From: Dehalococcoidia bacterium
GTDB taxonomy: Bacteria; Chloroflexota; Dehalococcoidia; SM23-28-2
Length of the DNA stretch: 37,862 nucleotides
Direction of reading: 5' to 3'
Assembly (NCBI GenBank): GCA_030615765.1
Contig: JAUWYP010000019.1
Span: 1 to 37,862 of the forward strand
This document shows positions 20,223 to 28,397 of the stretch, piece by piece. Positions within the stretch are counted from its first letter, which is position 1. Every line of letters starts with the position of its first letter. Below the pieces are notes generated by a model. That model saw only the letters and a list, made by a program, of their open reading frames with translations, did no database searches and had not been told where the DNA came from. Position numbers and translations under genes: made by a program.

Positions 20223-20788
20223 GAGCTGGGTTCCGACTCAGAAGCTTGCTGGTCGCCGTCACCGCCCAGGGTCGACTCGGCCAGCACCTCCTCGATAAGG
20301 CGCCGGTGGGCCTGACGGTCGAGCGTCTGACCGATGACCTTCTCGGCGGCCTCGATGGTAAGACCGCCGAACTCCCGCCTCAACTCAGCGATGGCGCTGT
20401 CCCGCTCGAGCTCGATCTCGCTACGGGCGCGGGCTAGCAACGCCTCAGCGTCCTCGCGCGCCTGCTGACGAGCCTCCTCCTGAATGCGGGCCGCTATCTG
20501 CTGAGCCTGGCCGATAACGGCCTGACCCTCCTGCCGCGCTCGCTCCAACCGAGCCTGCACCTCTTGCTCAGCCTGAGCTGCCTGCTGTTTGGCCTGCTCT
20601 GCTGCCTCCAGCCCCTCCTGGATGCGCCGCCGTCGCTCGTCCAGCATACGGAGCACCGGCCTGTAAGCAAGGACGCTCAGCAGGATCAGAAGGAGAGTAA
20701 AGTTGATAAGCTGGGCCAACAGACTGGGAAGATTAATCCCCAGAGTCTTCAGCCCATCAACGAACCCTTGGAGGAAAACTGGCTCCAT
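20219..20788 (-). CDS. atpF: F0 ATP synthase b subunit
   Basis: About 189 residues from ATG 20788; a GTG at 20803 would add five. The GTGAGG before the ATG favours the internal start. A single membrane helix (LLAQLINFTLLLILLSVLAYRPVL) is followed by a long charged coiled coil rich in Glu, Ala and Gln, the peripheral stalk. The C-terminal part (GGLTIEAAEKVIG) is typical. It acts as the stator with delta. The stop overlaps atpH. Confidence 0.93.
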   Translation of the reverse strand: MEPVFLQGFVDGLKTLGINLPSLLAQLINFTLLLILLSVLAYRPVLRMLDERRRRIQEGLEAAEQAKQQAAQAEQEVQARLERARQEGQAVIGQAQQIAARIQEEARQQAREDAEALLARARSEIELERDSAIAELRREFGGLTIEAAEKVIGQTLDRQAHRRLIEEVLAESTLGGDGDQQASESEPSS

Positions 20789-20820
20789 TGCCTCACTCTC
20801 CACCTAGTCGCCACGCTGGC

Positions 20821-21126
20821 TTAGAAGACGAAGCCGATCATGACCGCCACCACCAGCGCATAGATGCCGATGGCCTCGGCGAAGGCCAGACCGAGGATCA
20901 TGTTCACCTGAATGCCTGGCAGGGCCTCTGGGTTGCGGCCCAGGGCGTCCATGGCCCGACCCACCAGGTTGCCGATGGCCCAGGCAGGCGCCATAGCCCC
21001 TAACCCCATAGCTATACCGGCGGCAAGGTACTTGATGCCGTCGTCGGTCACGTTGAAATCCGTGCCTTGTGCCAGGTACTGGGCAGCCGCTTCCAGCGGC
21101 GGGATGATGGCGAGCAGCAGCTCCAT
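20821..21126 (-). CDS. atpE: F0 ATP synthase c subunit
   Basis: A 101-residue ring subunit: two membrane helices joined by the polar loop GRNPEA (Arg64-Asn65-Pro66). The ion-binding carboxylate is Glu84 in AFAEAIGIY. It is followed by Ala rather than Ser or Thr, so the Na+-binding pattern is absent and proton coupling is more likely. An extra 25-30 residues precede the first ring helix, longer than the usual 75-85 residue subunit; they might be cleaved. A strong AAAGGAGGT lies 7 bases before the ATG, in keeping with the high copy number needed. Confidence 0.95.
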   Translation of the reverse strand: MELLLAIIPPLEAAAQYLAQGTDFNVTDDGIKYLAAGIAMGLGAMAPAWAIGNLVGRAMDALGRNPEALPGIQVNMILGLAFAEAIGIYALVVAVMIGFVF

Positions 21127-21146
21127 TTATCTACCTCCTTTTGCTG

Positions 21147-22241
21147 CTATTGTTCAGGGCTTACCGGTCGATCTTCTGCTGTCTTGGCATCGCCAATCTC
21201 GGCCTCCGCCTCCTCAGCGCCAGGGAGCCTGCCGTGAGTCACGGCGATCATGCCGAACACCAACGTCAGTAAGGCAAAAATGAATGCCTGGATCAGGCCC
21301 ACGAAGAGTTCAAGGCCGTACATGGGCAGGGTTAGAACCAAAGGAATAAGGAAGGTGAACATCAGGATCACCACTTCTCCGGCGAACATGTTGCCGAAAA
21401 GTCGGAAGGTGAAGCTGATCAGGCGCACCATCTCCGAGACAAGCTCCAGAAAGCCCACAAAGGCATCTATGCCGCCCTGAAACAGCTGGCCAAGGGAGAG
21501 TCTTCGTATGCCCCGCAGCAAGCCCCCGAAGTTGAAGAACTTGCGCCCATAGGTGGAAAAGCCCAGCGTGCTTATGCCCCAAAACTCCACGAAGATGGCC
21601 GACATGATGGCCAGGGCCAGGGGCGTGTTGAGGTCGGTGTTGATCCCTCGCAAGAAGGGGCGGAGCTCGCCCACGAAGTTTCCTTTGTCCCTTTCCTGCT
21701 CCGCTTTCTGGGCCGCCTCGGGGTCGTCCTCGTCTATCGTTCGCCCCGACAATTGGTCGAGGCTGGACAGGCCAACATAGGTAGTGGGCAGCGGCCCGAG
21801 GTCGATCTTCTCCATCACGAAGCCGTGCTCACTCTCCTGGCCCAGGCCGATGACGTTGAAGATGGGGAAGAGGGAGAACCAGTTGGCGAAGAGGACGAAG
21901 AAGAATATGGTGGCCACCACCGGGAAGAAGCGACGACCGTTCTTTTCGCCGGCAATGCTCACCACCAGATTGTAGAAGCCCTCGATAATGGCCTCCAGCA
22001 GGTTCTGGACGCCGCGTGGAACGAGCTCCCAGCGTCGGCTGGCCAAATACACCAGGCCGATCATCAGGGCCACCACCAGCCAGGAGGTGACCATAGTATT
22101 GGTAATGTTGATCTTCCAGAAGGAATAGAGAGTCTCGGGCTTGATCTGGATATGGGGAGTAGGGCCGCGCAGGAAGACGAAGCCCGCCAGAACCAGGATG
22201 ACCAAGGCAACGATGGCCAGTCGGAGCCTATTGCCTCTCAT
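21147..22241 (-). CDS. atpB: F0 ATP synthase a subunit
   Basis: A 364-residue membrane protein, longer than the usual 240-280. An N-terminal membrane helix is followed by the core helices. The essential Arg is Arg280 in TFRLFGNMFAGE. A charged insertion of about 60 residues (roughly 140-200, rich in Glu, Asp and Lys) lies between the early membrane helices, and the C-terminus carries an acidic tail. It forms the proton half-channels against the c ring. Its ATG overlaps the atpZ stop. Confidence 0.95.
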   Translation of the reverse strand: MRGNRLRLAIVALVILVLAGFVFLRGPTPHIQIKPETLYSFWKINITNTMVTSWLVVALMIGLVYLASRRWELVPRGVQNLLEAIIEGFYNLVVSIAGEKNGRRFFPVVATIFFFVLFANWFSLFPIFNVIGLGQESEHGFVMEKIDLGPLPTTYVGLSSLDQLSGRTIDEDDPEAAQKAEQERDKGNFVGELRPFLRGINTDLNTPLALAIMSAIFVEFWGISTLGFSTYGRKFFNFGGLLRGIRRLSLGQLFQGGIDAFVGFLELVSEMVRLISFTFRLFGNMFAGEVVILMFTFLIPLVLTLPMYGLELFVGLIQAFIFALLTLVFGMIAVTHGRLPGAEEAEAEIGDAKTAEDRPVSPEQ

Positions 22242-22468
22242 TGGTCATCCTCTTGCCGCGGCCGGCGCAAACCCAGCTCCTCAAGCAGCATGATGTAGCC
22301 CCCGAAGAAAGCCAAGACAAGGCCCAGAAAAAGGCCCACGAGGGTGAAAATAGGCTCTTTCTCCACTTGTCGGTCAAGCAGCACGCCGCCGACAATACCA
22401 ACAATTATGCAAAAGGCAAAATACCAGCCAATGCCGAATAACCTGACGGCTGATGGCAGCCTGCCCAT
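22238..22468 (-). CDS. atpZ: AtpZ/AtpI-type small membrane protein of the ATP synthase operon
   Basis: A 76-residue protein with two membrane helices (about 10-31 and 40-62) and a basic C-terminus. Position at the head of the atp operon and the GGVLLDRQVEKEPIFTLVGLFLGLVLAF pattern match the AtpZ (ATPase_gene1) family, which has been linked to cation transport and to assembly of the c ring. AAGGAG lies 5 bases before the ATG. No clear promoter could be picked out in the 130 bases upstream. Confidence 0.8.
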   Translation of the reverse strand: MGRLPSAVRLFGIGWYFAFCIIVGIVGGVLLDRQVEKEPIFTLVGLFLGLVLAFFGGYIMLLEELGLRRPRQEDDQ

Positions 22469-22601
22469 CTTGACTCCTTGGCCCCATCGCTGACGAGAGT
22501 CTGCCCGCTAACAACGGGGAACCGGGCCTCAGCCGCTATGTGGTGAATATGACCTATTGCCGCCGCTACTACGCCCTTGGCCTAGCCCACGCTCACAAGA
22601 A

Positions 22602-22627
22602 GCCCCAAGCCATCGGTTGCTTGGGGC
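22602..22627 (-). terminator. Intrinsic terminator after the bifunctional nuclease gene
   Basis: GCCCCAAGC (22602-22610) and GCTTGGGGC (22619-22627) form a perfect 9-bp stem with an 8-base loop. On the minus strand it is followed by TTCTTG. It separates the pyrF group from the atp operon. Confidence 0.75.
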
Positions 22628-22655
22628 CTCTGTGAACTCTCGAGAGCGCTGCCCC

Positions 22656-23192
22656 TCAGGAGGTACGCTTATCAAAGTCGTCCATATCCAGGCTGTCGAT
22701 GAAGTCGCGAAAGGGGGAGAGCTTCTCCAACTCCTCTGGCTTCACCTGAGTATGGCGCTCCGCCTCTCCCGCCTTCTCCCCGACGCTCTCCTGATCGAGG
22801 CGAACGCCCGCCTTATCCAGCACTGTTTCCTCAGCGAAGATCGGCACCTGCACCCGCACGGCCAAAGCAATGGCATCGCTAGGCCGCGAATCGATCTCCA
22901 TGGTCCGCCCGTCCACCTCCATGATGATGCGGGCATAGAAAGTATCGTTGGTTAGGTCGTTGACCACAATGTACTGAATGCTGCCACCCAGGGCATCGAT
23001 GATCGAGCGGAGGAGGTCGTGGGTGAGGGGCCGCGATACGGCCACCTCCTGCAGACGGACAGCGATAGCGTCCGCCTCGGCCGGGCCAATCCAGATGGGC
23101 AGGTAGCGATCGGACTCTTTCTCCTTGAGGATGACTACGCGCTGATAGTTCATGAGGCTCACCCGGATGCTCTCAATGACCATCTCGATCAT
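22656..23192 (-). CDS. Bifunctional nuclease family protein (DUF151)
   Basis: 178 residues from ATG 23192, chosen because GGAGGTGG lies 4 bases before it; an in-frame start at 23213 is poorer. The DUF151 core covers residues 1-130: VVILKE, YLPIWIGPAEADAIA, RPLTHDLL and the acidic SRPSDAIALAVR. Family members have been reported to have DNase and RNase activity. A charged C-terminal tail (about 45 residues) extends beyond the domain. It is the last gene before the terminator and follows two MFS genes, with no obvious functional link. Confidence 0.88.
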   Translation of the reverse strand: MIEMVIESIRVSLMNYQRVVILKEKESDRYLPIWIGPAEADAIAVRLQEVAVSRPLTHDLLRSIIDALGGSIQYIVVNDLTNDTFYARIIMEVDGRTMEIDSRPSDAIALAVRVQVPIFAEETVLDKAGVRLDQESVGEKAGEAERHTQVKPEELEKLSPFRDFIDSLDMDDFDKRTS

Positions 23193-23225
23193 GCTACCAC
23201 CTCCCATCTCCATGCCGAGGCTCCC

Positions 23226-24644
23226 TCATTCTAGCTTAGCCTCTTCTGCAGTGTCAATGTCGACTGAGGGCACTACCCCATCCTGAGCCTGAAGCGATAT
23301 CGTCCCGGCAGAGGCATCTGACGCCGCCAACCGCTCGCTGCGGCGAGCCGCCACGACGTTCAGGCTACCGGCCACGGACACCACCAAGGCAACAAATATG
23401 AGCACAAGGCTTATGCCCAGGAGGTCGGTGATGGCACCAATGACGAGAAGAGGCAGAAGGGAGAAGAAGTTGGCCGAGACGACCTGGGTGGTGAAGATGC
23501 GCCCCCGCATCTCCGCAGGGGCCCGCTCGTGCAGCACCGTTTGGGCGGGCGCATTGATGAGAGCGTAGCTCAATCCCAAGGGGAAGGCAAAGAACATGGT
23601 GAGGGTCACCAGCAGACCCAGGCCGCCGACACCCTCCGGGTCCAGCACTCCCGTGCCCTCCAAGAGAGCGGCCAGGGGATCCACCAGGGCGAGGGCCACC
23701 AGGCAGAAGCCGATACCCCCCAGACCGGCGGTCACCACCCGCTCCTTGCCGATGCGCTGAGCAAACCAGGGGAGGAGACGCAGGCCGAGGATAGCTCCCA
23801 CGCCGGTGGGGGCGAAGACGAAGGCGGCGTTATCGGCGGGCACGTCCAGGGTGTCGTTCATGTAGCGGGGGATAAGGATGGCGAAGAAGAGAACCAGGGC
23901 GCTGCTCAGGGTGAGCTGAACCATGGCCATCACCGAAGCCAGGTCACCCCGCAGGGCGCGCCAGCTGGCACGGAAATCCTCGGGGATGCCGCCGAACAAT
24001 GGGCCCTCCCAGCGGGTCTCTCTACGGGCCTGGTCGCCCGGGCGGAGGAAGAAGGTCAGGCCGGCGGCCACCGTAAAGAAGGCAGCGCCCAGGATGAACA
24101 TCCCCTCCTCGTCCGCCGACTTGAGCACCAGCGGTGTCAGGAAGACGATCCCGGCGAACTGAGCGCTCATGAGGGTGAAGTTATAGAGGGTGTTGGCGTT
24201 GATCAGTCGGCCCTTGGGCACCAGTGTTGGAATAAGGGAGACCACTGCCGGGTTGAAGAACTGACTGGCCGCGGCAAACACCAGGTTCGCCCCGTAGATG
24301 ATCCAGACATCGCCGTGGAAGAACAAGAAAAACAGGCAGGTCATGGCGCGCACCAGGTTGGTGACCACCAAGACGCTCTCCTTGCGCCAGCGGTCGAGCA
24401 ATACCCCGACCGGCATGCCCAAGAGCACGGAGGGCAGGATAAAGGAGAGAACCAACAGGGTCATATGAATGGAAGACCCGGTGAGATCAAGGACTAGAAG
24501 AAGGAGAGTGAACAGGAGGGCGTATTGAGCGGTCTGCCCGAGAGCCTGGTTTAGCCATAGGGCAGCGAACCGGCGATCGGCCAGGAGGGCACCCGTTGCG
24601 GGAGTCGCCAGGAGCTCGGCTTCCTCTCCTGCCCTATCCATCAC
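23226..24644 (-). CDS. MFS transporter (EntS/MefA-like), second of a tandem pair
   Basis: A 472-residue major facilitator with about 12 membrane helices. The opening RFAALWLNQALGQTAQYALLF and the MFS loop GMPVGVLLDRWRKESVLV resemble the MFS_3 branch, which includes EntS and macrolide efflux proteins. The likely substrate is a small exported molecule, but none can be named. It starts with GTG 24644 (or ATG 24641) overlapping the previous MFS stop as GTGA. The two neighbours share the same layout and many conserved positions, so they arose by duplication. Confidence 0.85.
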   Translation of the reverse strand: MMDRAGEEAELLATPATGALLADRRFAALWLNQALGQTAQYALLFTLLLLVLDLTGSSIHMTLLVLSFILPSVLLGMPVGVLLDRWRKESVLVVTNLVRAMTCLFFLFFHGDVWIIYGANLVFAAASQFFNPAVVSLIPTLVPKGRLINANTLYNFTLMSAQFAGIVFLTPLVLKSADEEGMFILGAAFFTVAAGLTFFLRPGDQARRETRWEGPLFGGIPEDFRASWRALRGDLASVMAMVQLTLSSALVLFFAILIPRYMNDTLDVPADNAAFVFAPTGVGAILGLRLLPWFAQRIGKERVVTAGLGGIGFCLVALALVDPLAALLEGTGVLDPEGVGGLGLLVTLTMFFAFPLGLSYALINAPAQTVLHERAPAEMRGRIFTTQVVSANFFSLLPLLVIGAITDLLGISLVLIFVALVVSVAGSLNVVAARRSERLAASDASAGTISLQAQDGVVPSVDIDTAEEAKLE

Positions 24645-25978
24645 ACCGCCCTCGGCAGAGCCTCAACCTGACGCCGAACCCACAGATGGCTGTAGATGGC
24701 CAGCACCAGCACTGCCGCCGTGACCAGGCTGACCACGATCCTGGCGCTCAGCAGCTCCGCCAGACCGCCCACGATGAACAGGGGAATGATGGACGCCAGG
24801 CTCCCCAAGACCATTTGCATGGCGAAGATGCGACCTAGCATGTGGGTGGGCGCCCGTTCATGGATCACAGCCCGCGCCGCCACGCCCACCAGCGAGAAGG
24901 CGAAGCCCAGGGGTATCGACAGGCCCATGGCCACCGTTGCCTCCAGAGAGAGCCCCGTCCACTCTATGGCGTCAGTGAAGGGGGTGGCCTGGTCCCTCAT
25001 CAGGCCGGCAAACTCCTCGACAAAGCCCAGGCTTGCCAGGCAGACCAGAAAGAGAACGAAGCCCGTGGTCACTGCCTGGGCGTTGCCAGTTCGCTGACCA
25101 AGCCAGGGTGCCACCCGTAGCCCGGCAAAGAGTCCGATGGCGGCGGGGGCGAAGACGAAGGCAGCATTGTCCACCCGCGTATCCAGCACCTCGCTCAGGT
25201 AGTGAGGCAGGACTGCAACCAGCACCAGGAGGGCCGTAGTGGCCAAGGTGAGCTGAACCACTGCGGAAGAGACCTTGCTATCTTGGAGGATAGTTCGCCA
25301 GGCCTTTCTGAACTCCTCGATTAGGCCGCCACCGACCACCGCCGGTCGCTCTCGACGCGCCGCCTCTGCCTCCAAGCCCGATATCGAGGTGACGACGAAC
25401 GCCGCACCGGCAAAGAGTAGGGCGGCCACGATGAACAGTGGCTCCTCGCCCACCGTCTTCATGAACAGAGGCGTCAGAGCCAGCATGCCCACGCCCTGGG
25501 CCAGTATCGATGTCAGGTTCAACAGGGCATTGGCAGAGGCCAGCCGCTCGTAGGGGACTATGGCCGGGACGGACGCCGACTCGGCAGGAGAGTTGAACTG
25601 GGCTACCGTGGCGAAGCCGAGGGTTATAGCATACAGCCGCCAGACGCTATCGCCCCAGAGGAAGAAGGCGACACAGGCCACCGCCCGCAGGCCTTGGCTG
25701 AGGAACATCACCAACCGCTTAGATGAGCGGTCGGCAACCACCCCTGCGTAGAGCCCGGTGAGAACGCCGGGCAGGAGGAAAGAGAAGATGAGAAGGCCGC
25801 TGTGAATGCTGGAGCCGGTGCGCTCGATGACCACGATGAGGAGACCGAAGTAGATGGCGTGCTGGGCTGTCGAGGAGAGGAAACGAGCAAGGCAGAGGGA
25901 CACGAAGCGACGGTTCTCGAGAAGAGGGCCCGCCTGCACGATGTCCGAGCGCGGCCGTAGGAGCTGCCCTTCTTGCAT
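24641..25978 (-). CDS. MFS transporter (EntS/MefA-like), first of a tandem pair
   Basis: A 445-residue major facilitator, paralogous to the next gene: both share the RF.(A/S)L opening, the GSSIH segment of helix 2, a VGVLLDRW/AGVVADRS loop and an ERAP..M.GRIF segment after helix 10. The substrate is unknown. Its ATG shares one base with the stop of the DUF951 gene. The pair could be two exporters of different specificity, or could work together, though MFS heterodimers are unusual. Confidence 0.85.
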   Translation of the reverse strand: MQEGQLLRPRSDIVQAGPLLENRRFVSLCLARFLSSTAQHAIYFGLLIVVIERTGSSIHSGLLIFSFLLPGVLTGLYAGVVADRSSKRLVMFLSQGLRAVACVAFFLWGDSVWRLYAITLGFATVAQFNSPAESASVPAIVPYERLASANALLNLTSILAQGVGMLALTPLFMKTVGEEPLFIVAALLFAGAAFVVTSISGLEAEAARRERPAVVGGGLIEEFRKAWRTILQDSKVSSAVVQLTLATTALLVLVAVLPHYLSEVLDTRVDNAAFVFAPAAIGLFAGLRVAPWLGQRTGNAQAVTTGFVLFLVCLASLGFVEEFAGLMRDQATPFTDAIEWTGLSLEATVAMGLSIPLGFAFSLVGVAARAVIHERAPTHMLGRIFAMQMVLGSLASIIPLFIVGGLAELLSARIVVSLVTAAVLVLAIYSHLWVRRQVEALPRAV

Positions 25979-26211
25979 CAGTATCCTTCGGGCGTAGAGG
26001 CGGGCGGGCCCGCGGGTGCCTCCTCCCCGCGCACGACGAATGCCTTGAGTCGTTTGCGAAAGACGCTACGCTCCAGAAGTACCCGCCGATTGCACTTCAG
26101 ACAGCGTATGCCGATGTCGGCCCCCAGGCGCACTACCTCCCATTCGAAGCTGCCACAAGGGTGTATCTTGCGCAGGCGAACCACATCACCCAGACGTATC
26201 TCCAGCACCAA
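25978..26211 (-). CDS. DUF951 family small protein
   Basis: 77 residues. The first 60 match the DUF951 family: [18 protein letters not shown], then [24 protein letters not shown]. Cys in HPCG and the CLKC pair could bind metal or nucleic acid, as a small beta-barrel. The C-terminal 18 residues are a Pro/Ala-rich tail. Function of the family is not established. It sits between pyrF and the MFS pair with short or overlapping junctions. Confidence 0.85.
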   Translation of the reverse strand: MVLEIRLGDVVRLRKIHPCGSFEWEVVRLGADIGIRCLKCNRRVLLERSVFRKRLKAFVVRGEEAPAGPPASTPEGY

Positions 26212-26222
26212 AGTCGGTCACC

Positions 26223-27065
26223 TCATGCCTGCCCTTCCCGCCCTGCGCGGGATGCCAGGGCGATCGCCAGCTGGCGGTTGATCTCGTCGCGGAGGGCCTG
26301 GGCCACCCGCCGAGCGGCCTGAGCGTAGTCCCCGCCCGACGATGCGTAGAGGATCTGGCGGGACGAGGTTATGATAAACCCGCCGCCCTCTTCGTCCAAG
26401 GCGTTGCGAACGGCCGCGGCCACGTCAGCACCCTGGGCGCCCACGCCCGGCAGAAGAAAGGTCATGTCGGGACATAGCTGGCGGATCCGCCCCAGCTCCT
26501 CGGGGTAGGTGGCTCCCACTACCAGCCCCACGTTGCCCCGCGCGTTCCACTTGTCGCGGGCCAGCTCGGCCACCACCTCGTACAGGGGACGAGCATCGCC
26601 ATCAGCCGCTATCAGGCGGCCCTGGAGGTCGGCACCACCGGGGTTCGAGGTGCGGCAGAGCACGAACACCCCCTTATCGGCCCGCTCCAGGAAGGGCGCG
26701 AGGGCGTCGCCGCCCAGGTAGGGGTTCACGGTAGCCGCGTCGAAGCCATAGACATCGAACAGGGCGCGGGCGTAGGCTTCCGCCGTCGAGCCGATATCGC
26801 CCCGCTTGGCATCGCCGATGACGGGGATGCCCTTGGGAATGGCCTCGACCGTCCGCTGCAGTACCTCCATCCCCCCCGGACCCAGGGCCTCGTAGAAGGC
26901 CAGGTTGGGCTTATAGACACAGACCAGGTCGGCGGTGGCCTCGACAATCGCGCGGTTGAAAGCGGCTACGTCCCTCTCAGGCAGGCGGGCGGGATCGGGG
27001 TCGAGGCCAACGCAGAGGAAGCTATCGTTGCGTTGAATAGCCTCTCGTAGCTTGGCAAAGAACAT
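26223..27065 (-). CDS. pyrF: Orotidine 5'-phosphate decarboxylase
   Basis: 280 residues from ATG 27065, preceded by GAGGTGG. It belongs to the longer bacterial/archaeal-type subfamily (about 270-310 residues): FLCVGLDPD, VCVYKPNLAFYEALG, and the catalytic segment VIGDAKRGDIGSTA with the Asp-Lys-Asp set. It decarboxylates OMP to UMP, the last step of pyrimidine synthesis. It is the first gene of the minus-strand group ending at the bifunctional nuclease, and diverges from comB. Confidence 0.95.
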   Translation of the reverse strand: MFFAKLREAIQRNDSFLCVGLDPDPARLPERDVAAFNRAIVEATADLVCVYKPNLAFYEALGPGGMEVLQRTVEAIPKGIPVIGDAKRGDIGSTAEAYARALFDVYGFDAATVNPYLGGDALAPFLERADKGVFVLCRTSNPGGADLQGRLIAADGDARPLYEVVAELARDKWNARGNVGLVVGATYPEELGRIRQLCPDMTFLLPGVGAQGADVAAAVRNALDEEGGGFIITSSRQILYASSGGDYAQAARRVAQALRDEINRQLAIALASRAGREGQA

Positions 27066-27097
27066 GGCTCCACCTCTCAAGACAGGAGAGCGCCCGG

Positions 27098-27127
27098 TTG
27101 GCGTCCCCCCTTTCCGCCGCATATTAT
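27098..27127 (+). promoter_or_regulatory. Candidate comB promoter
   Basis: TTGGCG (27098-27103), an 18-base spacer and TATTAT (27122-27127). The -10 box overlaps that of the divergent pyrF promoter. The predicted leader is about 32 bases. Confidence 0.45.
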
Positions 27128-27149
27128 AAGTGGCGACGGGCAGCGTCAA
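27123..27149 (-). promoter_or_regulatory. Candidate pyrF promoter
   Basis: On the minus strand TTGACG (27144-27149) and a perfect TATAAT (27123-27128) lie 15 bases apart, a shorter spacer than ideal. The two divergent -10 boxes share the ATTAT core. Confidence 0.45.
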
Positions 27150-27166
27150 GGCGAAAGGAGCTCGCG

Positions 27167-27937
27167 GTGAGGCTGGACGTAGTCCGGGTTCCAGCCCTTT
27201 TGATCGACCTCTCCGGCCAGGTCTGCATCGTGGTGGATGTCCTGCGGGCCTCTTCCACCATCGTCACCATGCTGGAGCGAGGGGCCCAGAAGGTGCTGCT
27301 GGCCCCCACCATCGAGGAGGCACGCAGTCTGCATCAGGAGCTGCCGCGCTACCTGCTGTGCGGCGAGGAGGGCGGCCTGCCACCGTCAGGGTTCGACTAC
27401 GGCAACTCGCCCTATGAGTTCAGTGCCCTCGACCTGGAAGGCCAGCGGGCCATCCTCTGCACCAGCAACGGCACCAGGGCGATCCTGGCTGCCGCGGGCG
27501 CGCCGCTGGTGCTGGTCGGCTGTCTGCTGAATGCTACCGCCGTGGCCTCGGCGGCCTGCAGGGAGGCGGCAGCACGAGGGCTGGGTATCGCCGTCGTCTG
27601 CGCCGGGGAGGAAGGCGGCAGCACATTCGCTGCGGAGGACGCCCTGGGCGCGGGCGCCATTGTGGACGCCATCGTCGACTCAAGCCGACGCTGGCCGACC
27701 GCCCCGGAGACAACGGACGAAGCTCGCGCCGCCCTGGAGTACTATCGCGCCCAGCGGGGACGAGAGGAGGCAGCCCTGCAGGGGACGGCCCACGGCCGCG
27801 ACCTGCTCGCCTTGGGCCTCGGCGAGGACCTGGCCTTCTGCGCCCGGCGGGACAAGTTCTCGGCGGTGCCCCGCTTGGAGCGGGCCAGGAAGGAGCGTCT
27901 GGTGCTGCGAGCCTATTCTTCAGGCTCCTCCGGGTAG
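27167..27937 (+). CDS. comB: ComB-family 2-phosphosulfolactate phosphatase-like protein
   Basis: About 256 residues from GTG 27167, chosen because AAAGGAG lies 6 bases before it and the protein then begins like the family. Family features: CIVVDVLRASSTIVTML near the N-terminus, CGEEGG, GFDYGNSP and CTSNGTRAI, and AEDALGAGAIV. In methanogens ComB hydrolyses 2-phosphosulfolactate to sulfolactate for coenzyme M. No other coenzyme M gene is in view, so the natural substrate here is open. The 3' end overlaps the convergent membrane protein gene by 25 bases. Confidence 0.85.
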   Translation: MRLDVVRVPALLIDLSGQVCIVVDVLRASSTIVTMLERGAQKVLLAPTIEEARSLHQELPRYLLCGEEGGLPPSGFDYGNSPYEFSALDLEGQRAILCTSNGTRAILAAAGAPLVLVGCLLNATAVASAACREAAARGLGIAVVCAGEEGGSTFAAEDALGAGAIVDAIVDSSRRWPTAPETTDEARAALEYYRAQRGREEAALQGTAHGRDLLALGLGEDLAFCARRDKFSAVPRLERARKERLVLRAYSSGSSG

Positions 27938-28317
27938 CAGGCGATGGCACCGATGGCCATCGCAGCCCAGAAGGGGATCTCCGCCGTCTCGGTCCAGGGC
28001 TGCTTGCCCTCTATCGCCCCCCGGGCGTGCACGCCCGCCAGCAAGGCGGCGGCCGCCGCAGCAATCCGAAAAACGATGCGATGCCGCCAGGGGTCGCGAG
28101 CGGCCCAGAGGCCGCCAAGGCTCAGGGCCACCGCCACCGCCCCCAGCGAGCGGCCCAGATAGACGGTCAGGTCCGTATCCTGGGGCAGCTGCCAGCGAAG
28201 CCTCTTGGCCCACTTGAGGGGAGACAGCAAAAGGGGCAGACCAAAAACGCCCAGGCCTACTCCACTAGCCGCCAAGAGGAAGAGCGCCGATCGGCGGTTG
28301 CCAGCTCGTTTCGTCAC
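27913..28317 (-). CDS. Small membrane protein of unknown function
   Basis: 134 residues from GTG 28317, chosen because GGAGGT lies 6 bases upstream; an ATG at 28344 has no such site. Four predicted membrane helices: roughly 11-32, 54-74, 80-96 and 113-128. A basic N-terminus (MTKRAGNRR) suggests it faces the cytoplasm. The C-terminus is acidic (YPEEPEE). I recognise no family with certainty. It is convergent with comB and divergent from cinA. Confidence 0.65.
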   Translation of the reverse strand: MTKRAGNRRSALFLLAASGVGLGVFGLPLLLSPLKWAKRLRWQLPQDTDLTVYLGRSLGAVAVALSLGGLWAARDPWRHRIVFRIAAAAAALLAGVHARGAIEGKQPWTETAEIPFWAAMAIGAIACYPEEPEE

Positions 28318-28356
28318 TGTATGACCTCCGCTCCATGCTACCATGTGCTCGCCGCC

Positions 28357-28385
28357 TTGACGAGGCGATCGACCTGGACTATCCT
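28357..28385 (+). promoter_or_regulatory. Candidate cinA promoter
   Basis: TTGACG (28357-28362), a 17-base spacer and TATCCT (28380-28385). The -10 box ends only 12 bases before the cinA ATG, giving a predicted leader of about 5 bases. Confidence 0.55.
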
Positions 28386-28397
28386 GGCGCTGCTTCC

